Assembly (NCBI RefSeq): GCF_013036045.1
Contig: NZ_WTPX01000018.1
Location: 1 to 52,191 of the forward strand
DNA length: 52,191 bases
Source: Alienimonas chondri
GTDB lineage: Bacteria > Planctomycetota > Planctomycetia > Planctomycetales > Planctomycetaceae
Direction: 5' to 3'
Positions 34,530 to 43,512 of the stretch are shown piece by piece. The notes beneath the pieces are model-generated. The model made no database searches. It was not told where the DNA came from and saw only the letters and a program-made list of their open reading frames with translations. The number at the start of each line of letters is the position of its first letter. Within the stretch, counting starts at the first letter, position 1. The position numbers and the translations under genes are program-made.

Positions 34530-35648
34530 TCAGGTCGCCTCGTCGCCGAACCCCTCGTCGATCGGCCGCCCCAAGTGTCCCCGCAGCCACCGAATCAACC
34601 CGTCCCGCCTCGGGCACCGCGGCGACGGACCGTAGTGAACCGTCAGCGCCTGCGTCCGCTTCGCGCCCAGATCCGCGGCGGCCTGGTCCGTGAGGAACAC
34701 GGCGGCGGCGTAGGTGGAACCCTCCGAGTCGGTGCGTTTGTCGATCCCCACGCGTTCCACGCCGGCGAAGGGGACGGCCAACCGCTTGCGGCGGCCGAGG
34801 CTCATCGGCAGGGCGAGCAACTCCTGGTCCGGGTCGATCACCAGATCGTACACGCCCGTCGCCCGCCGCCGCGTCACCCCGACGGCCCCCCCAATTCCCG
34901 CGGCGGCCGCGATCAACAGCGCCGTCGCCGGAACCCAGAGCGGCGGCCGGGAACCGTACGTGAAGGAGATGGCGAACACCTCGATCAGGGCGACGCCCCC
35001 CGCCCCGATCGCCCCGGCGACGAACGGCGGATATGGGGCCAGCGGCGCCCGGATCAAGCGTCCGTCGTGGACCGTCGGCGGCGGCTCGGCGGCTCCCGTC
35101 GAGGCTCGGCTCTGCTGAATCCGAATTCGGAGGAACCGCACGGCCACGGCGAGCATCGCGGCGAACGGCACCGCGAACAGCGCTGCGAACAGCTGCGTCC
35201 CGGTGACGCCCGGGGCCAGCAAGCTGTTCTTCGGGTCGGCCGGGTCGTAATGCACGGTGACGACCGTGTTCGGTCGCAGCGCTTCGGCCCGTCGGCGGTA
35301 CCAGTCGCGATCGCCGCTTTTCGGGGAGTTCGCATCGTACCGGGCGCCGAGGTACTTTCGTCCGCCGACCTGGTAGGCGTAGGAGAGGTCCAGCGAATAA
35401 GTCGGTCCGTTGTCGCCGCCCGGGTGGGCGATCACCCGGCAGTCGATCACCCGACCGAGCGTCTCCGCAAACCCGAGACTGCGGACCGCCAGCCGGTAGT
35501 TGGGCAGCACGCCAACGGCGAACGCGATCAGAAAGATCGCCCATCCGAGCAGCCAGAACGCGACGATCGCGAACTGTCGCCAATCGCCCCGCCCCGCCGG
35601 CGGGACGCTCTCCAAGGACTGCGGGTCGTTTGATTCGCGTTCGGTCAC
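34530..35648 (-). CDS. DUF3592 membrane protein (copy B)
   Basis: 372 residues from a GTG at 35648, chosen because it lies 32 nt beyond the aminotransferase stop and precedes the first conserved segment. A membrane segment (AIVAFWLLGWAIFLIAFAVG) leads into the DUF3592 domain (about 55-150: GRVIDCRVIAHPGGDNGPTYSLDL, VTVHYDPADPKNSLLAPGV), a further membrane segment, two more near 215-260, then a C-terminal soluble domain with VYDLVIDPDQELLALP. Function unknown; the family is widespread in planctomycetes. Closely parallels the gene at 37666-38790 in order of parts. Confidence 0.75.
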   Translation of the reverse strand: MTERESNDPQSLESVPPAGRGDWRQFAIVAFWLLGWAIFLIAFAVGVLPNYRLAVRSLGFAETLGRVIDCRVIAHPGGDNGPTYSLDLSYAYQVGGRKYLGARYDANSPKSGDRDWYRRRAEALRPNTVVTVHYDPADPKNSLLAPGVTGTQLFAALFAVPFAAMLAVAVRFLRIRIQQSRASTGAAEPPPTVHDGRLIRAPLAPYPPFVAGAIGAGGVALIEVFAISFTYGSRPPLWVPATALLIAAAAGIGGAVGVTRRRATGVYDLVIDPDQELLALPMSLGRRKRLAVPFAGVERVGIDKRTDSEGSTYAAAVFLTDQAAADLGAKRTQALTVHYGPSPRCPRRDGLIRWLRGHLGRPIDEGFGDEAT

Positions 35649-35680
35649 GGCGTCGGGAACGTCAGGGGGACGACGGCGGT

Positions 35681-36874
35681 TCACAGCCCGCGGTCGAGTT
35701 CTTCCTCGACCGCCGCGATCAGCCAGTCGATGTGGGCCGGCGTGGTGTAGAGGTGACAGGAGACGCGGATCTGCCGCCGGCCGCCGCGATGGACGACGGG
35801 AATCTCGATCCGGTGCCGTTCCCACAGGGCTTTCTGCAGCGGATCGCAGTCGCCGTGGCCGACTTTCGGCGTGCCGGCCGGCGGATCGGGCAGGGCGGCG
35901 GGGGCCATCGGCAGGCGGCGCCCCTCGGGAAACCGCGGTCCGAGCGGCGGGAGACCGGTGAGGGCGTTCAACCGTTCGACCGCCGCCCCCGCCAACCCGG
36001 CGGAGTGGGCGCGGAACGCTTCGAGGCCCGCCTCCTCCAGCACGCGAATCGCCGCGGGGATCGACAGGAACGGGCTGGGGTCCGGCGTGCCGGGCCAGCG
36101 GAAGTCGTCCCGCCAGTCCGGCGAACGACCGGAGACGCTGCCGCCCCAACTCGCGACCAGCGGCGCGAACCCCTCGCGGCGCTGCGGGGCGATCCACAGG
36201 AACCCGCTGCCGAACGGGGCGCTCAGCCACTTGTGACACCCTGCCGTGTACCAGTCGCAGCCGAGATCGGCGATCCCCTCGCCCGGCCGCTCCAGCGGCA
36301 GCGCCGCGATCGCGTGCGGCCCGTCGACGGCCACCGGCACCCCGCGTTCTTTCGCCCCCGCACAGATCCGCTGCACCGGCAAAATCGCGGCCGATTTGCT
36401 GGTGACGTGGGAGACGACCAGGACTTTCGTCCGCGGCGTGATCGCGGACAGCACGTCCGCGGCGACGCCCTCCGCATCATCCAGCGAGGCCCGAATCGGA
36501 GCGGAGATCACCTTCGCCCCGACCGGCTCGGCCCGCTGTTTCCACAGGCGGAACACGGCGCCGTACTCGTGGGAGGTCAGCAGAACCTCGTCGCCCGCCG
36601 CCAGCGACAGGTTGTGAGCCACGAGGTTCATCCCCGTCGTCGAGTTCGACACCGGCACGATGCCCCCCGCGTCGGCGCCGACGAACCGCCCCAGCGTTTC
36701 GGCGGCGGCGTCCAGTTCGTCCTCCAAGCGACGGACGAAGAAGTCCATCGGCTGGCTCGCCAGTTCGCGGCTCCACCGTTCCCGTTCCGCCAACACCGGC
36801 TCGGAGGTCGGCCCGAACGAACCGTGGTTCAGGTAAATGACGCCGGGGCGTATCGGCCAAGCGGGAACGTTCAT
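35681..36874 (-). CDS. Class V aminotransferase (isopenicillin-N-epimerase-like)
   Basis: PLP-dependent enzyme of the cysteine desulfurase/aminotransferase class V fold, 397 residues, full length. N-terminal YLNHGSFGPTSEPV is the usual epimerase-like opening; VDGPHAIAALPL (Asp184) contacts the cofactor and Lys215 in WYTAGCHKWLSAP is the Schiff-base lysine. The substrate is not predictable; planctomycete members are annotated as epimerases without evidence. It sits between the Coa1-like gene (61 nt upstream) and DUF3592 copy B (32 nt downstream), all on the minus strand, so it may be co-transcribed. Confidence 0.9.
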   Translation of the reverse strand: MNVPAWPIRPGVIYLNHGSFGPTSEPVLAERERWSRELASQPMDFFVRRLEDELDAAAETLGRFVGADAGGIVPVSNSTTGMNLVAHNLSLAAGDEVLLTSHEYGAVFRLWKQRAEPVGAKVISAPIRASLDDAEGVAADVLSAITPRTKVLVVSHVTSKSAAILPVQRICAGAKERGVPVAVDGPHAIAALPLERPGEGIADLGCDWYTAGCHKWLSAPFGSGFLWIAPQRREGFAPLVASWGGSVSGRSPDWRDDFRWPGTPDPSPFLSIPAAIRVLEEAGLEAFRAHSAGLAGAAVERLNALTGLPPLGPRFPEGRRLPMAPAALPDPPAGTPKVGHGDCDPLQKALWERHRIEIPVVHRGGRRQIRVSCHLYTTPAHIDWLIAAVEEELDRGL

Positions 36875-36935
36875 CCGGCCGTTGTGACGTTCGAGGTCCG
36901 CCTCGAACAGCGTCGGAAACGAGATTGCCGAACGC

Positions 36936-37583
36936 TCACTCCGCCGCGTCGTCGTTCGAGTCGTCGCCTGCCGCGGCGGCCTCCGGGACCGCGGGCGGTT
37001 CCGAGACGTCGACGCCGGTCGGGATCGCCAGGTCGAGGGGAAGGACCGTGCCGTCGGGCAGCGTGAGGTCGGCCTCCTTGTAGTGTTCCTGCGTGTCGAA
37101 CCGGGCGCGGATCAGGCCGGTCCCGTGCTCGCCGACGACGTCGTAGAACCATTCGTCGTACTCCACATCGGCTGCGTAAGAGCGGTCCTCGTTCAGCGTC
37201 GCCCCGGTGACGGTTCCGAGATACTCCTGCACGACGGGATTCGCGTTCAGGGCTGAAGTCAGAGCGACCGTATCGCTCTCGTCCCAAGCCGTCGGGCCGT
37301 AATCATCGAACAAGTAATCCTCGTCGTCCTCTTGGGCGGCGATCACGCCCAGCAGGGCGACGCACCAGACGACGGAGGCGGCCATCGCCCCGCCCAGCCC
37401 GCCGCCCAGAACCAGCGCCGCCGCCTTCCAACCGTTCGGCGCCGGGCCGCGGCGTGTCGGGCGGATCGATCCGGCCGCGGACGTCGATGTACCGGGCGCG
37501 GATGTACCGGGCGCGGATGTATCGGGCGCGGGGGCCTCCCAGGGATCGGGGTCGTCGGCGAAGAGGTCGGCAGGGGCGGTCAC
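36936..37583 (-). CDS. Single-pass membrane protein with Coa1-like C-terminal domain
   Basis: 215 residues, GTG start at 37583. The N-terminal 50 residues are Pro/Ser/Ala-rich with repeated TSAPG, then one membrane helix (LVLGGGLGGAMAASVVWCVALLGVI). The C-terminal domain (NANPVVQEYLGTVTG, then GTGLIRARFDTQEHYKEADLTL) resembles the Coa1/cytochrome-oxidase-assembly family, a weak match by eye. The tail is acidic. A role in oxidase assembly would be a guess; no oxidase gene is near. Confidence 0.6.
   Translation of the reverse strand: MTAPADLFADDPDPWEAPAPDTSAPGTSAPGTSTSAAGSIRPTRRGPAPNGWKAAALVLGGGLGGAMAASVVWCVALLGVIAAQEDDEDYLFDDYGPTAWDESDTVALTSALNANPVVQEYLGTVTGATLNEDRSYAADVEYDEWFYDVVGEHGTGLIRARFDTQEHYKEADLTLPDGTVLPLDLAIPTGVDVSEPPAVPEAAAAGDDSNDDAAE
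37486..37530 (-). repeat. 15-bp tandem repeat in the Coa1-like gene, three units
   Basis: GATGTACCGGGCGCG at 37486-37500 and 37501-37515 is followed by GATGTATCGGGCGCG. On the coding strand the units give the repeated TSAPG pentapeptide. Confidence 0.95.
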
Positions 37584-37665
37584 GGCGATCTCGGTAAGGT
37601 CGATCTCGGTTTGATCGGTGAGCCGCCGGCGCGTTGATCGGGGAGCCGTCGGCGCGGCGGGGGGA

Positions 37666-38790
37666 TTAAACTACCGAACGCGACGGCAAGTCGGGGTCGG
37701 CGTTCGACGAGAGTTCCTCTTCCAACCACTCCATGAGCCGGCGGTCCCGGTCGCACAGTTTGAGACCGGAGCGGAACGGCGTGAGCCGCTGCTTCGGTTC
37801 GACGCCCGCCTCGGCGGCGGCTTCGGGGGCGAGGTACAGCGCCACGCCGCTCACGCCGCGACCCCGATGCGCTCTCTTGCGGGCGACTTCGACCCGACGC
37901 ACGTCGTCATACGGGACGACCACGCGGGACTCGCGACCCTCGGTGATCGGCAGGGCGACGAGTCGGCGCGTCGGGTCGAGCACCACGTCTTCCGCCCCGC
38001 TGGACCGCTTCCGGTAGACCTTCGCCGCGAGGTATCCGGCGAGTAACGCTCCCAGGAGCAGGATGCCGGCCGGGAACCACAGCGGCGGGCGAAAGCCGGC
38101 CGTGAACGCCACGAGAAACGTCCCCGCGAACCCGACCGCCCCGAGGACGGCGACCGCCATCCCCGCCGCGGAGACCAAGCTCGGCAGGCTGCCGGTGTCC
38201 CACCGCTTCATCCCGCCCGCATCGAACGCCCCCCGCGCGGAGCGTCCCGTCACGGCCCCGAGGGCGGCAGCGCTCATGCCGCCGAGTACCAGCGTCGCGA
38301 TTGCCAGAAACGGCAGGGCGAACAGCACGATGAACAGGTGCCCGCCGGTGACGCCGGGAACCAACAGGGCGACCGACGGGTCGTCCGGGGCGTAGTAGAC
38401 GGGAACTACGGTCCCCGGCTTGAGCGCGTTTGCGGTGCGGTCGTGCCAGCCGCGGTCGTTGTTCGAGACGACGGTCGTGTCGTACCGCGTGCCGACGTAC
38501 GACCGGCCGGCGACCTCATAGACGTAGGCGAGGTCCAGCGCATAGGAGGGGCCGTCTTCGCCGCCGTGACTCACGTCGATCTTGCACCGCGTAACGCGCC
38601 CGTCGACCTGCGGGAAGTTCGCGCTGCGGATCGCCAGCTTCGCCCCCGGCAACATCACGGCGGCGGCGAAGATGATTCCGCCGATCCAAAACGTGATCCA
38701 AGCCGTCATGAACAGGCCGACGAACACCGTTCCGAAGCGGATCCCAACCCGTTCGAGCGCGGCGGCGGCGGCGTCGGGGGCGTCACTCGG
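37666..38790 (-). CDS. DUF3592 membrane protein (copy A)
   Basis: Paralogue of the gene at 34530-35648. 374 residues from the ATG at 38790; a GTG at 38829 would add 13 residues, and neither has a good ribosome-binding site. Parts in order: a membrane segment (FVGLFMTAWITFWIGGIIFAA), DUF3592 domain (VDGRVTRCKIDVSHGGEDGPSYALDL, VPVYYAPDDPSVALLVPGV), a further segment (FIVLFALPFLAIATLVLGG), two close segments and a C-terminal domain (VVLDPTRRLVALPITEGRES). The similarity to copy B runs the full length, so it is an old tandem duplication now split by two other genes. Function unknown. Confidence 0.75.
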   Translation of the reverse strand, partial: PSDAPDAAAAALERVGIRFGTVFVGLFMTAWITFWIGGIIFAAAVMLPGAKLAIRSANFPQVDGRVTRCKIDVSHGGEDGPSYALDLAYVYEVAGRSYVGTRYDTTVVSNNDRGWHDRTANALKPGTVVPVYYAPDDPSVALLVPGVTGGHLFIVLFALPFLAIATLVLGGMSAAALGAVTGRSARGAFDAGGMKRWDTGSLPSLVSAAGMAVAVLGAVGFAGTFLVAFTAGFRPPLWFPAGILLLGALLAGYLAAKVYRKRSSGAEDVVLDPTRRLVALPITEGRESRVVVPYDDVRRVEVARKRAHRGRGVSGVALYLAPEAAAEAGVEPKQRLTPFRSGLKLCDRDRRLMEWLEEELSSNADPDLPSRSVV

Positions 38791-38839
38791 CATAGCGGAG
38801 GATACGTCCTCGAATCGCCCGCGGTTCACGAACGTAAAA

Positions 38840-38895
38840 CCGCTCGCGGTTTCTCGGGATCCGACCCTTCTGGGATCCTCTGAAACCGCGAGCGG
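38840..38895. repeat. Palindrome related to family 3: 23-bp arms, 10-nt loop
   Basis: CCGCTCGCGGTTTC...GGATCC (38840-38862) pairs with 38873-38895 with three central mismatches. The GAAACCGCGAGCG arm resembles the arms at 26526-26578. Lies between the Cys-rich gene stop and DUF3592 copy A. Confidence 0.85.
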
Positions 38896-38948
38896 CAGGT
38901 CTCACGCGATCGATCGTTCAGATCGCGTCAGTCGTTCCTCGTCGTCGT

Positions 38949-39671
38949 TCACTCCGCCGAGGCCGGCGGGGCGTCGATCAGCGACGGCAGGTCGAACGTG
39001 GTCGCCGGGGGAGCCGGGACCGGGGCCGGCGGAACGGCGTCGCCGCCGACGGGGCGCTGGTCGTACCGCGGCGCCGCGGGGGCGGGGTAAACCTGCATCG
39101 CCGGGACTTGGCCGACGGCCGATTCGCAGGGAGCCTGGCCGCAGCCGCCGACGGGCACGGCGGACCATTCACAGACGCAGCGGGTGCCGCATTCGTACTC
39201 GTGGACGTCCAGCGTGTTGACGCAGCGGAGGCCGCCGCCGCACCCGCAACCGTGGTTGGTCAGCTTGGCGAACCAGCCGGACGGCTTCTTCGGAACGCAG
39301 CCGCGGGCGCCGCAGGCGGCACCGTCGCAGCCAGCGGTCGTGCAGCCGTCGACGCCGCAGCCGCGGTTCTTCGTGCCGCAGTCCTTCTTGCCGCACAGCA
39401 GGTTCTTCAGGCAGCACAGGGGGGAGGTGGTGATCGGCGGGATGCAGATCACGTCGGTCTCGATCACGGCACAATCGCGTTCGATCGGTTCGTGACCGAC
39501 TTTCACGCGGCAGGCGTACCGGGTCGGCGGGGCGCAGGCGCCTGGGCCGGTCGTGCAGCCGTCGGCCACGCAGGGGGGACCGGCGATCGCGGCGGGGGAG
39601 AGAACCGCGGCCAGCAGCGCCGCGGCGGCGACGCCGGGGAACAAACGGGACAGGGGAAGGCGAACGGACAT
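38949..39671 (-). CDS. Cysteine-rich exported protein
   Basis: 240 residues from the ATG at 39671, which gives a signal peptide (GVAAAALLAAVLSPAAIAG). The mature part has over 20 cysteines in CxxxxC-like patterns (CCLKNLLCGKKDCGTKNRGC, then CTTAGCDGAACGARGC), likely disulfide-stabilised or metal-binding. A Pro/Ala-rich tail of about 60 residues follows. Not recognised beyond a general resemblance to planctomycete Cys-rich surface proteins. It starts 62 nt after the porin stop on the same strand, so the two may be one transcript. Confidence 0.75.
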   Translation of the reverse strand: MSVRLPLSRLFPGVAAAALLAAVLSPAAIAGPPCVADGCTTGPGACAPPTRYACRVKVGHEPIERDCAVIETDVICIPPITTSPLCCLKNLLCGKKDCGTKNRGCGVDGCTTAGCDGAACGARGCVPKKPSGWFAKLTNHGCGCGGGLRCVNTLDVHEYECGTRCVCEWSAVPVGGCGQAPCESAVGQVPAMQVYPAPAAPRYDQRPVGGDAVPPAPVPAPPATTFDLPSLIDAPPASAE

Positions 39672-39733
39672 CCGTGTGGCTCGCTGGGGTGAGAAGGTGT
39701 GGGAAAGGAGCGGGTCGGGCCGTGATTGGCGGC

Positions 39734-41461
39734 CTAGAAATCGAGCCGGAAACGCACGCCGAGAATGTCGTACCGGCTGTCGGTCGGAACGCCGGCCCCG
39801 CCGACGCCGGCGACCACGGCGGAGTCCCGAATGGCGCCGTTCACCCAGTTGAACTGCATGCCGGCGGCGTCGTTCCAGTACCAGTTCACGCCCAGCGTCA
39901 GGCTGTCGGCCTTGCCGCCGAACACGTCGGCGTCGTTCATGTCGAGGTAGGAGTACCGGGCGGCCACCTGCCAGGCGCCCCAACCCCCGCCGCAACGGCC
40001 GTTGCAGTCCCGCACGAGGAAGAAATCCTCATGCGGTTTCACCCGGCCCAGCGTGCCGCTCTCGCGATTCCAGGGCATGTGCTCCCCGGTCAGGAAGTAG
40101 CTGACATAGGTGTAGGCGCCGTGGAACGTGGCGTCCTCCGCCCCGTTGTTGCGATTGTTGGAGAGCACCTGCGCCTCGGTCACCCACTGCACGGCGCCGT
40201 AGTTCAGGACGTGCTCCAGGCCGACGAGGCTGAATCGCTCCACGTCGTCGATGCGGCCGGTGTTCAGCCAGCGATCGCCGGTACGGGCTTCGGGGCGGGT
40301 GCGGAAGCGGGCCTCGTTGTTGTTCAGCGGGCCGCCGGTTTCGTCCGGGTCCGCCACCGTGCCGGAGACCGCGAAGTGCCCGTAGCCGCGGCCGTCGGAG
40401 CACTCATCCCACCAATACGTCGTGGCCAGGCGCCCGGCGACCTGCAACTGATAGGCGTCGCCGATATAAATGCCGTCGTCCTGGATCCGTTCGAGATTCC
40501 AGATCCCGTACCGCCAATTATAACGGAGGTCGTCGGAGACGCCGTAGGAGGCGATGCCCAAGCGACGCGCGTCCTCGTTGAACGCCTCGATGACGTTCGG
40601 ACGACCGATAAAGACGTTGTACCGGCTGCTGTTCAGGTGGTCCAAACCGTAGGGACGCTTCTGGTTGCCGATCGTGAGGGTCTGCAGAATCGGCAGATCG
40701 CGGAAGCCGAAGTAGACGTCCCGCACCTCGAAGTCGTTCACCGAGGCGAACTCCGTCTCCATCTTATAGAACATATTCGTATTGATATCCCCCTTGACCC
40801 CGATCCGCAGGCGGCGGAACAGGAAGCGGTCCTGGGGGTTCTCGCCTTCGAACCGTGCGGCGCCGTCGTCAGTGTCCGGGAAGGCGTAGTAGTCGGCGTG
40901 CAACCGACCGAATAATTGCACCTTGGAGTTCTTCGTCCCGCGGGTGACGTACTTGGACAGACCGCCCTCCACGTCGTCGATCCGCTCGGAGAGGGACTCG
41001 AATTCTTCATCGAGCGCCTCAGAATTCCCGTCGCCGAACAGTTCTTCCAACTCCGTCAGGCGGGCCTCGAAGTCACTGTCGCCGGCCTCCGAGGCTGCCG
41101 TGCTGGATTCCTCGCCGGGAATGATGAGCGCCTGATCCGCGACGCCCTTATCCGCCGGGGTCACGTCCTGCAAAGCGGCCGAGCGGAACAGCGGGGCCGA
41201 GGTCAAACTCGCCCGCTCCGTATACGACTGGGCGGCCGCGACGGGCGGCGTATCCAGCCGCGTGCGGAGCGAGCGGACTTCCGCTTCGGCTCGATCGAGC
41301 CGGTTCACGAGGGCGGCAAAGTCCTCGGCGGAGACTACGGAGTCCGCCGCCGACGCGACCGGCGCGGGAGCCACGGGGTCGTCGGCCCAAGCGACGGAGC
41401 AGAGGGCGGCGGGGGCCAGGAACGCCCCGCGGGCGATCCAACGTGAGGGAAGGGGAAACAT
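39734..41461 (-). CDS. Phosphate-selective porin O/P family protein (OprP-like)
   Basis: Outer-membrane beta-barrel, 575 residues. The leader (ARGAFLAPAALCSVAWAD) is followed by a probable coiled coil (LVNRLDRAEAEVRSLRTRLD; about 50-70), an acidic linker, a second helical stretch (LTELEELFGD to LSERIDDVEGG) and the barrel from about residue 185 (KVQLFGRLHADYYAFPDTDD), ending YDILGVRFRLDF with the C-terminal aromatic. OprP-like porins in planctomycetes are numerous; phosphate selectivity is not proven. The coiled coil may anchor the barrel to the wall layer, as in other long porins. Start ATG at 41461. Confidence 0.88.
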   Translation of the reverse strand: MFPLPSRWIARGAFLAPAALCSVAWADDPVAPAPVASAADSVVSAEDFAALVNRLDRAEAEVRSLRTRLDTPPVAAAQSYTERASLTSAPLFRSAALQDVTPADKGVADQALIIPGEESSTAASEAGDSDFEARLTELEELFGDGNSEALDEEFESLSERIDDVEGGLSKYVTRGTKNSKVQLFGRLHADYYAFPDTDDGAARFEGENPQDRFLFRRLRIGVKGDINTNMFYKMETEFASVNDFEVRDVYFGFRDLPILQTLTIGNQKRPYGLDHLNSSRYNVFIGRPNVIEAFNEDARRLGIASYGVSDDLRYNWRYGIWNLERIQDDGIYIGDAYQLQVAGRLATTYWWDECSDGRGYGHFAVSGTVADPDETGGPLNNNEARFRTRPEARTGDRWLNTGRIDDVERFSLVGLEHVLNYGAVQWVTEAQVLSNNRNNGAEDATFHGAYTYVSYFLTGEHMPWNRESGTLGRVKPHEDFFLVRDCNGRCGGGWGAWQVAARYSYLDMNDADVFGGKADSLTLGVNWYWNDAAGMQFNWVNGAIRDSAVVAGVGGAGVPTDSRYDILGVRFRLDF

Positions 41462-41859
<398 letters not shown>

Positions 41860-42045
41860 GGGGTTTCAGCGAGGCGGCGTCGGAATCAACCGGCGGCCGC
41901 TTCGGCTGGAAGTGGGGGCGAAGAATACCCGCCCGCCCGACACGCCCCAACCCCGCGGCGTTCGCGAATCGTGGGAAATTGATCTCCCAAGCCGGCTACC
42001 CTGAGGCCGCGGCCGTCGCTAGCGGGTTCGGGGCGTCCGCAAACC

Positions 42046-42070
42046 CTCGGGCGCCGCGAATCCGCGAGCG
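42046..42070. repeat. Solitary half copy of palindrome family 3
   Basis: CTCGGGCGCCGCGAATCCGC plus GAGCG, matching the right arm and loop edge at 26554-26578 with two changes. It lies just upstream of the RND pseudogene. Confidence 0.65.
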
Positions 42071-42116
42071 GGCGATGCGCCTGTCTATCAATCGGTCTTC
42101 GCTTCGACGGTTTCGC

Positions 42117-43391
42117 ATGTTGAACGCTGTCATCCGCTTCGCGTTGCGGAACTGAGCCGTCGTGCTGGCCCTCGCGGCGACGCTGTTGGCGATCGGCGGG
42201 TGGCAGACGGCGAACCTGCCGATCGACCTCTTCCCCGACCTCAACCGACCCCGGGTCGTGATGCTGACGGAGGCCCCCGGCATGGCGCCGGAGGAGGTCG
42301 AAGCCCTGATCACCTTCCCGCTGGAAACCGCCGTCAACGGCGCCACCGGCGTGGAGGCGGTCTGCAGCAGCAGCGGCGTGGGGATCAGCGTGATCAACGT
42401 GGAGTTCGCCTACGGCACGGACATCTACACCGACCGCCAGATCGTCGCCGAACGGATCGCCGCCGTCGCCGATCGGATGCCGGAGGGCGTCGAACCGTCG
42501 CTGGCCCCGGTCAGTTCGATCATTGGGCAGGTGCTGATCCTCGCGCTCTGGACGGATCCGGCGGACGCCGTGGGCGGGGACGCGAGGGACGCGCTGGAAC
42601 TCCGCACGCTGGCCGACTGGGTGATTCGTCAACGCCTGCTGACCGTCCCCGGCGTCGCCCAGGTGTTCACGATGGGCGGGGGACGCTCGCAGTACCAGAT
42701 TCTCGTCGACCCGGACGCCCTGCGGACGCCCGGCGTGACGATGGAGGAGGTCCGCGAGGCCGCCCACGACGCCAACCGCAACGCGACCGGCGGCTACCTC
42801 GACGATCGCGGCCCGACCGAACTGCTGGTCCGCGGACTCGGGCGGGCCGTCACGCTCGAAGTCCTGCGATTGGTTCCCGTGGCGACCCGGGGCGGGGTGC
42901 CGGTCACGCTGGTCGTCGTGATTCTGTTCGCCTTTCTGCTGAACCTGCGGACCACGCTGGTGACGCTGACCGCGATTCCGCTGTCGGTGGTGGCGACCGC
43001 GACCGTCTTCGCGGGATTCGACCTCGGCATCAACACGATGACGCTGGGCGGTTTGGCGGTCGCGATCGGGGAGTTGGTCGACGACGCGATCGTCGATGTG
43101 GAGAACGTCCATCGACGGCTCGGCGAGAATCGCCTGAAGCCGCTGGACGAACGGCTGCACCCGTTGCGGGTCGTGTACGGGGCGAGCGCGGAGATTCGCG
43201 GGTCGATCGTCTTCGGCACCGCGGTCGTGGTGCTCTTCCTGCCGCTGTTCGCGTTGCAGGGGATGGAGGGACGGCTGTTCGCCCCGCTGGCGGCGGCGTC
43301 GGTGCTGGGGGTGTTCCTCGTCCTCTACACGCTGTTCGGACCGGCGAACTTCGGCTTGCAGGTGATGGCCGCGGCGCCGGGCGCCGGCTGA
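42117..43391 (+). pseudogene. Decayed CusA/CzcA-type heavy-metal RND efflux pump gene
   Basis: Intact pumps of this family are about 1040 residues. The reading from the ATG at 42117 (MLNAVIRFALRN) meets a TGA at 42153-42155 where homologues usually have Arg, then continues in frame with AVVLALAATLLAIGGW. Block 1 (to about 42908) matches the first porter region, ending GGVPVTL. It jumps directly to LVVVILFAFLLNLRTT (TM4 region), losing about 100 residues. Block 2 ends near 43310 (LAAASVLG) and jumps to VFLVLYTLF, a segment normally near residue 880. The reading stops soon after. No membrane-fusion or outer-membrane partner is present. The positions of the missing parts come from my knowledge of the family. 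Confidence 0.88.
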
Positions 43392-43512
43392 CGGCGACGG
43401 ACGCGGCGGGAGACCCGCTGGCGTGATGGAAATGCTGCGCCTTCCGTCTGCACGGCGACCGTCTAGACTGATCGATTCCCCCGTCCCCGCTCCGCTCGGA
43501 AGGAACCAAACC

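Noticed and set aside
34405-35583. N-terminal extension of the ABC-F gene to 998 residues
   Set aside because: It covers the DUF3592 gene in another frame and the ABC-F family begins at MSLLSLEDV.
42153-42155. In-frame TGA as selenocysteine or recoding site
   Set aside because: The position is not a redox site in this family, no SECIS-like hairpin is apparent, and the gene has other large lesions.
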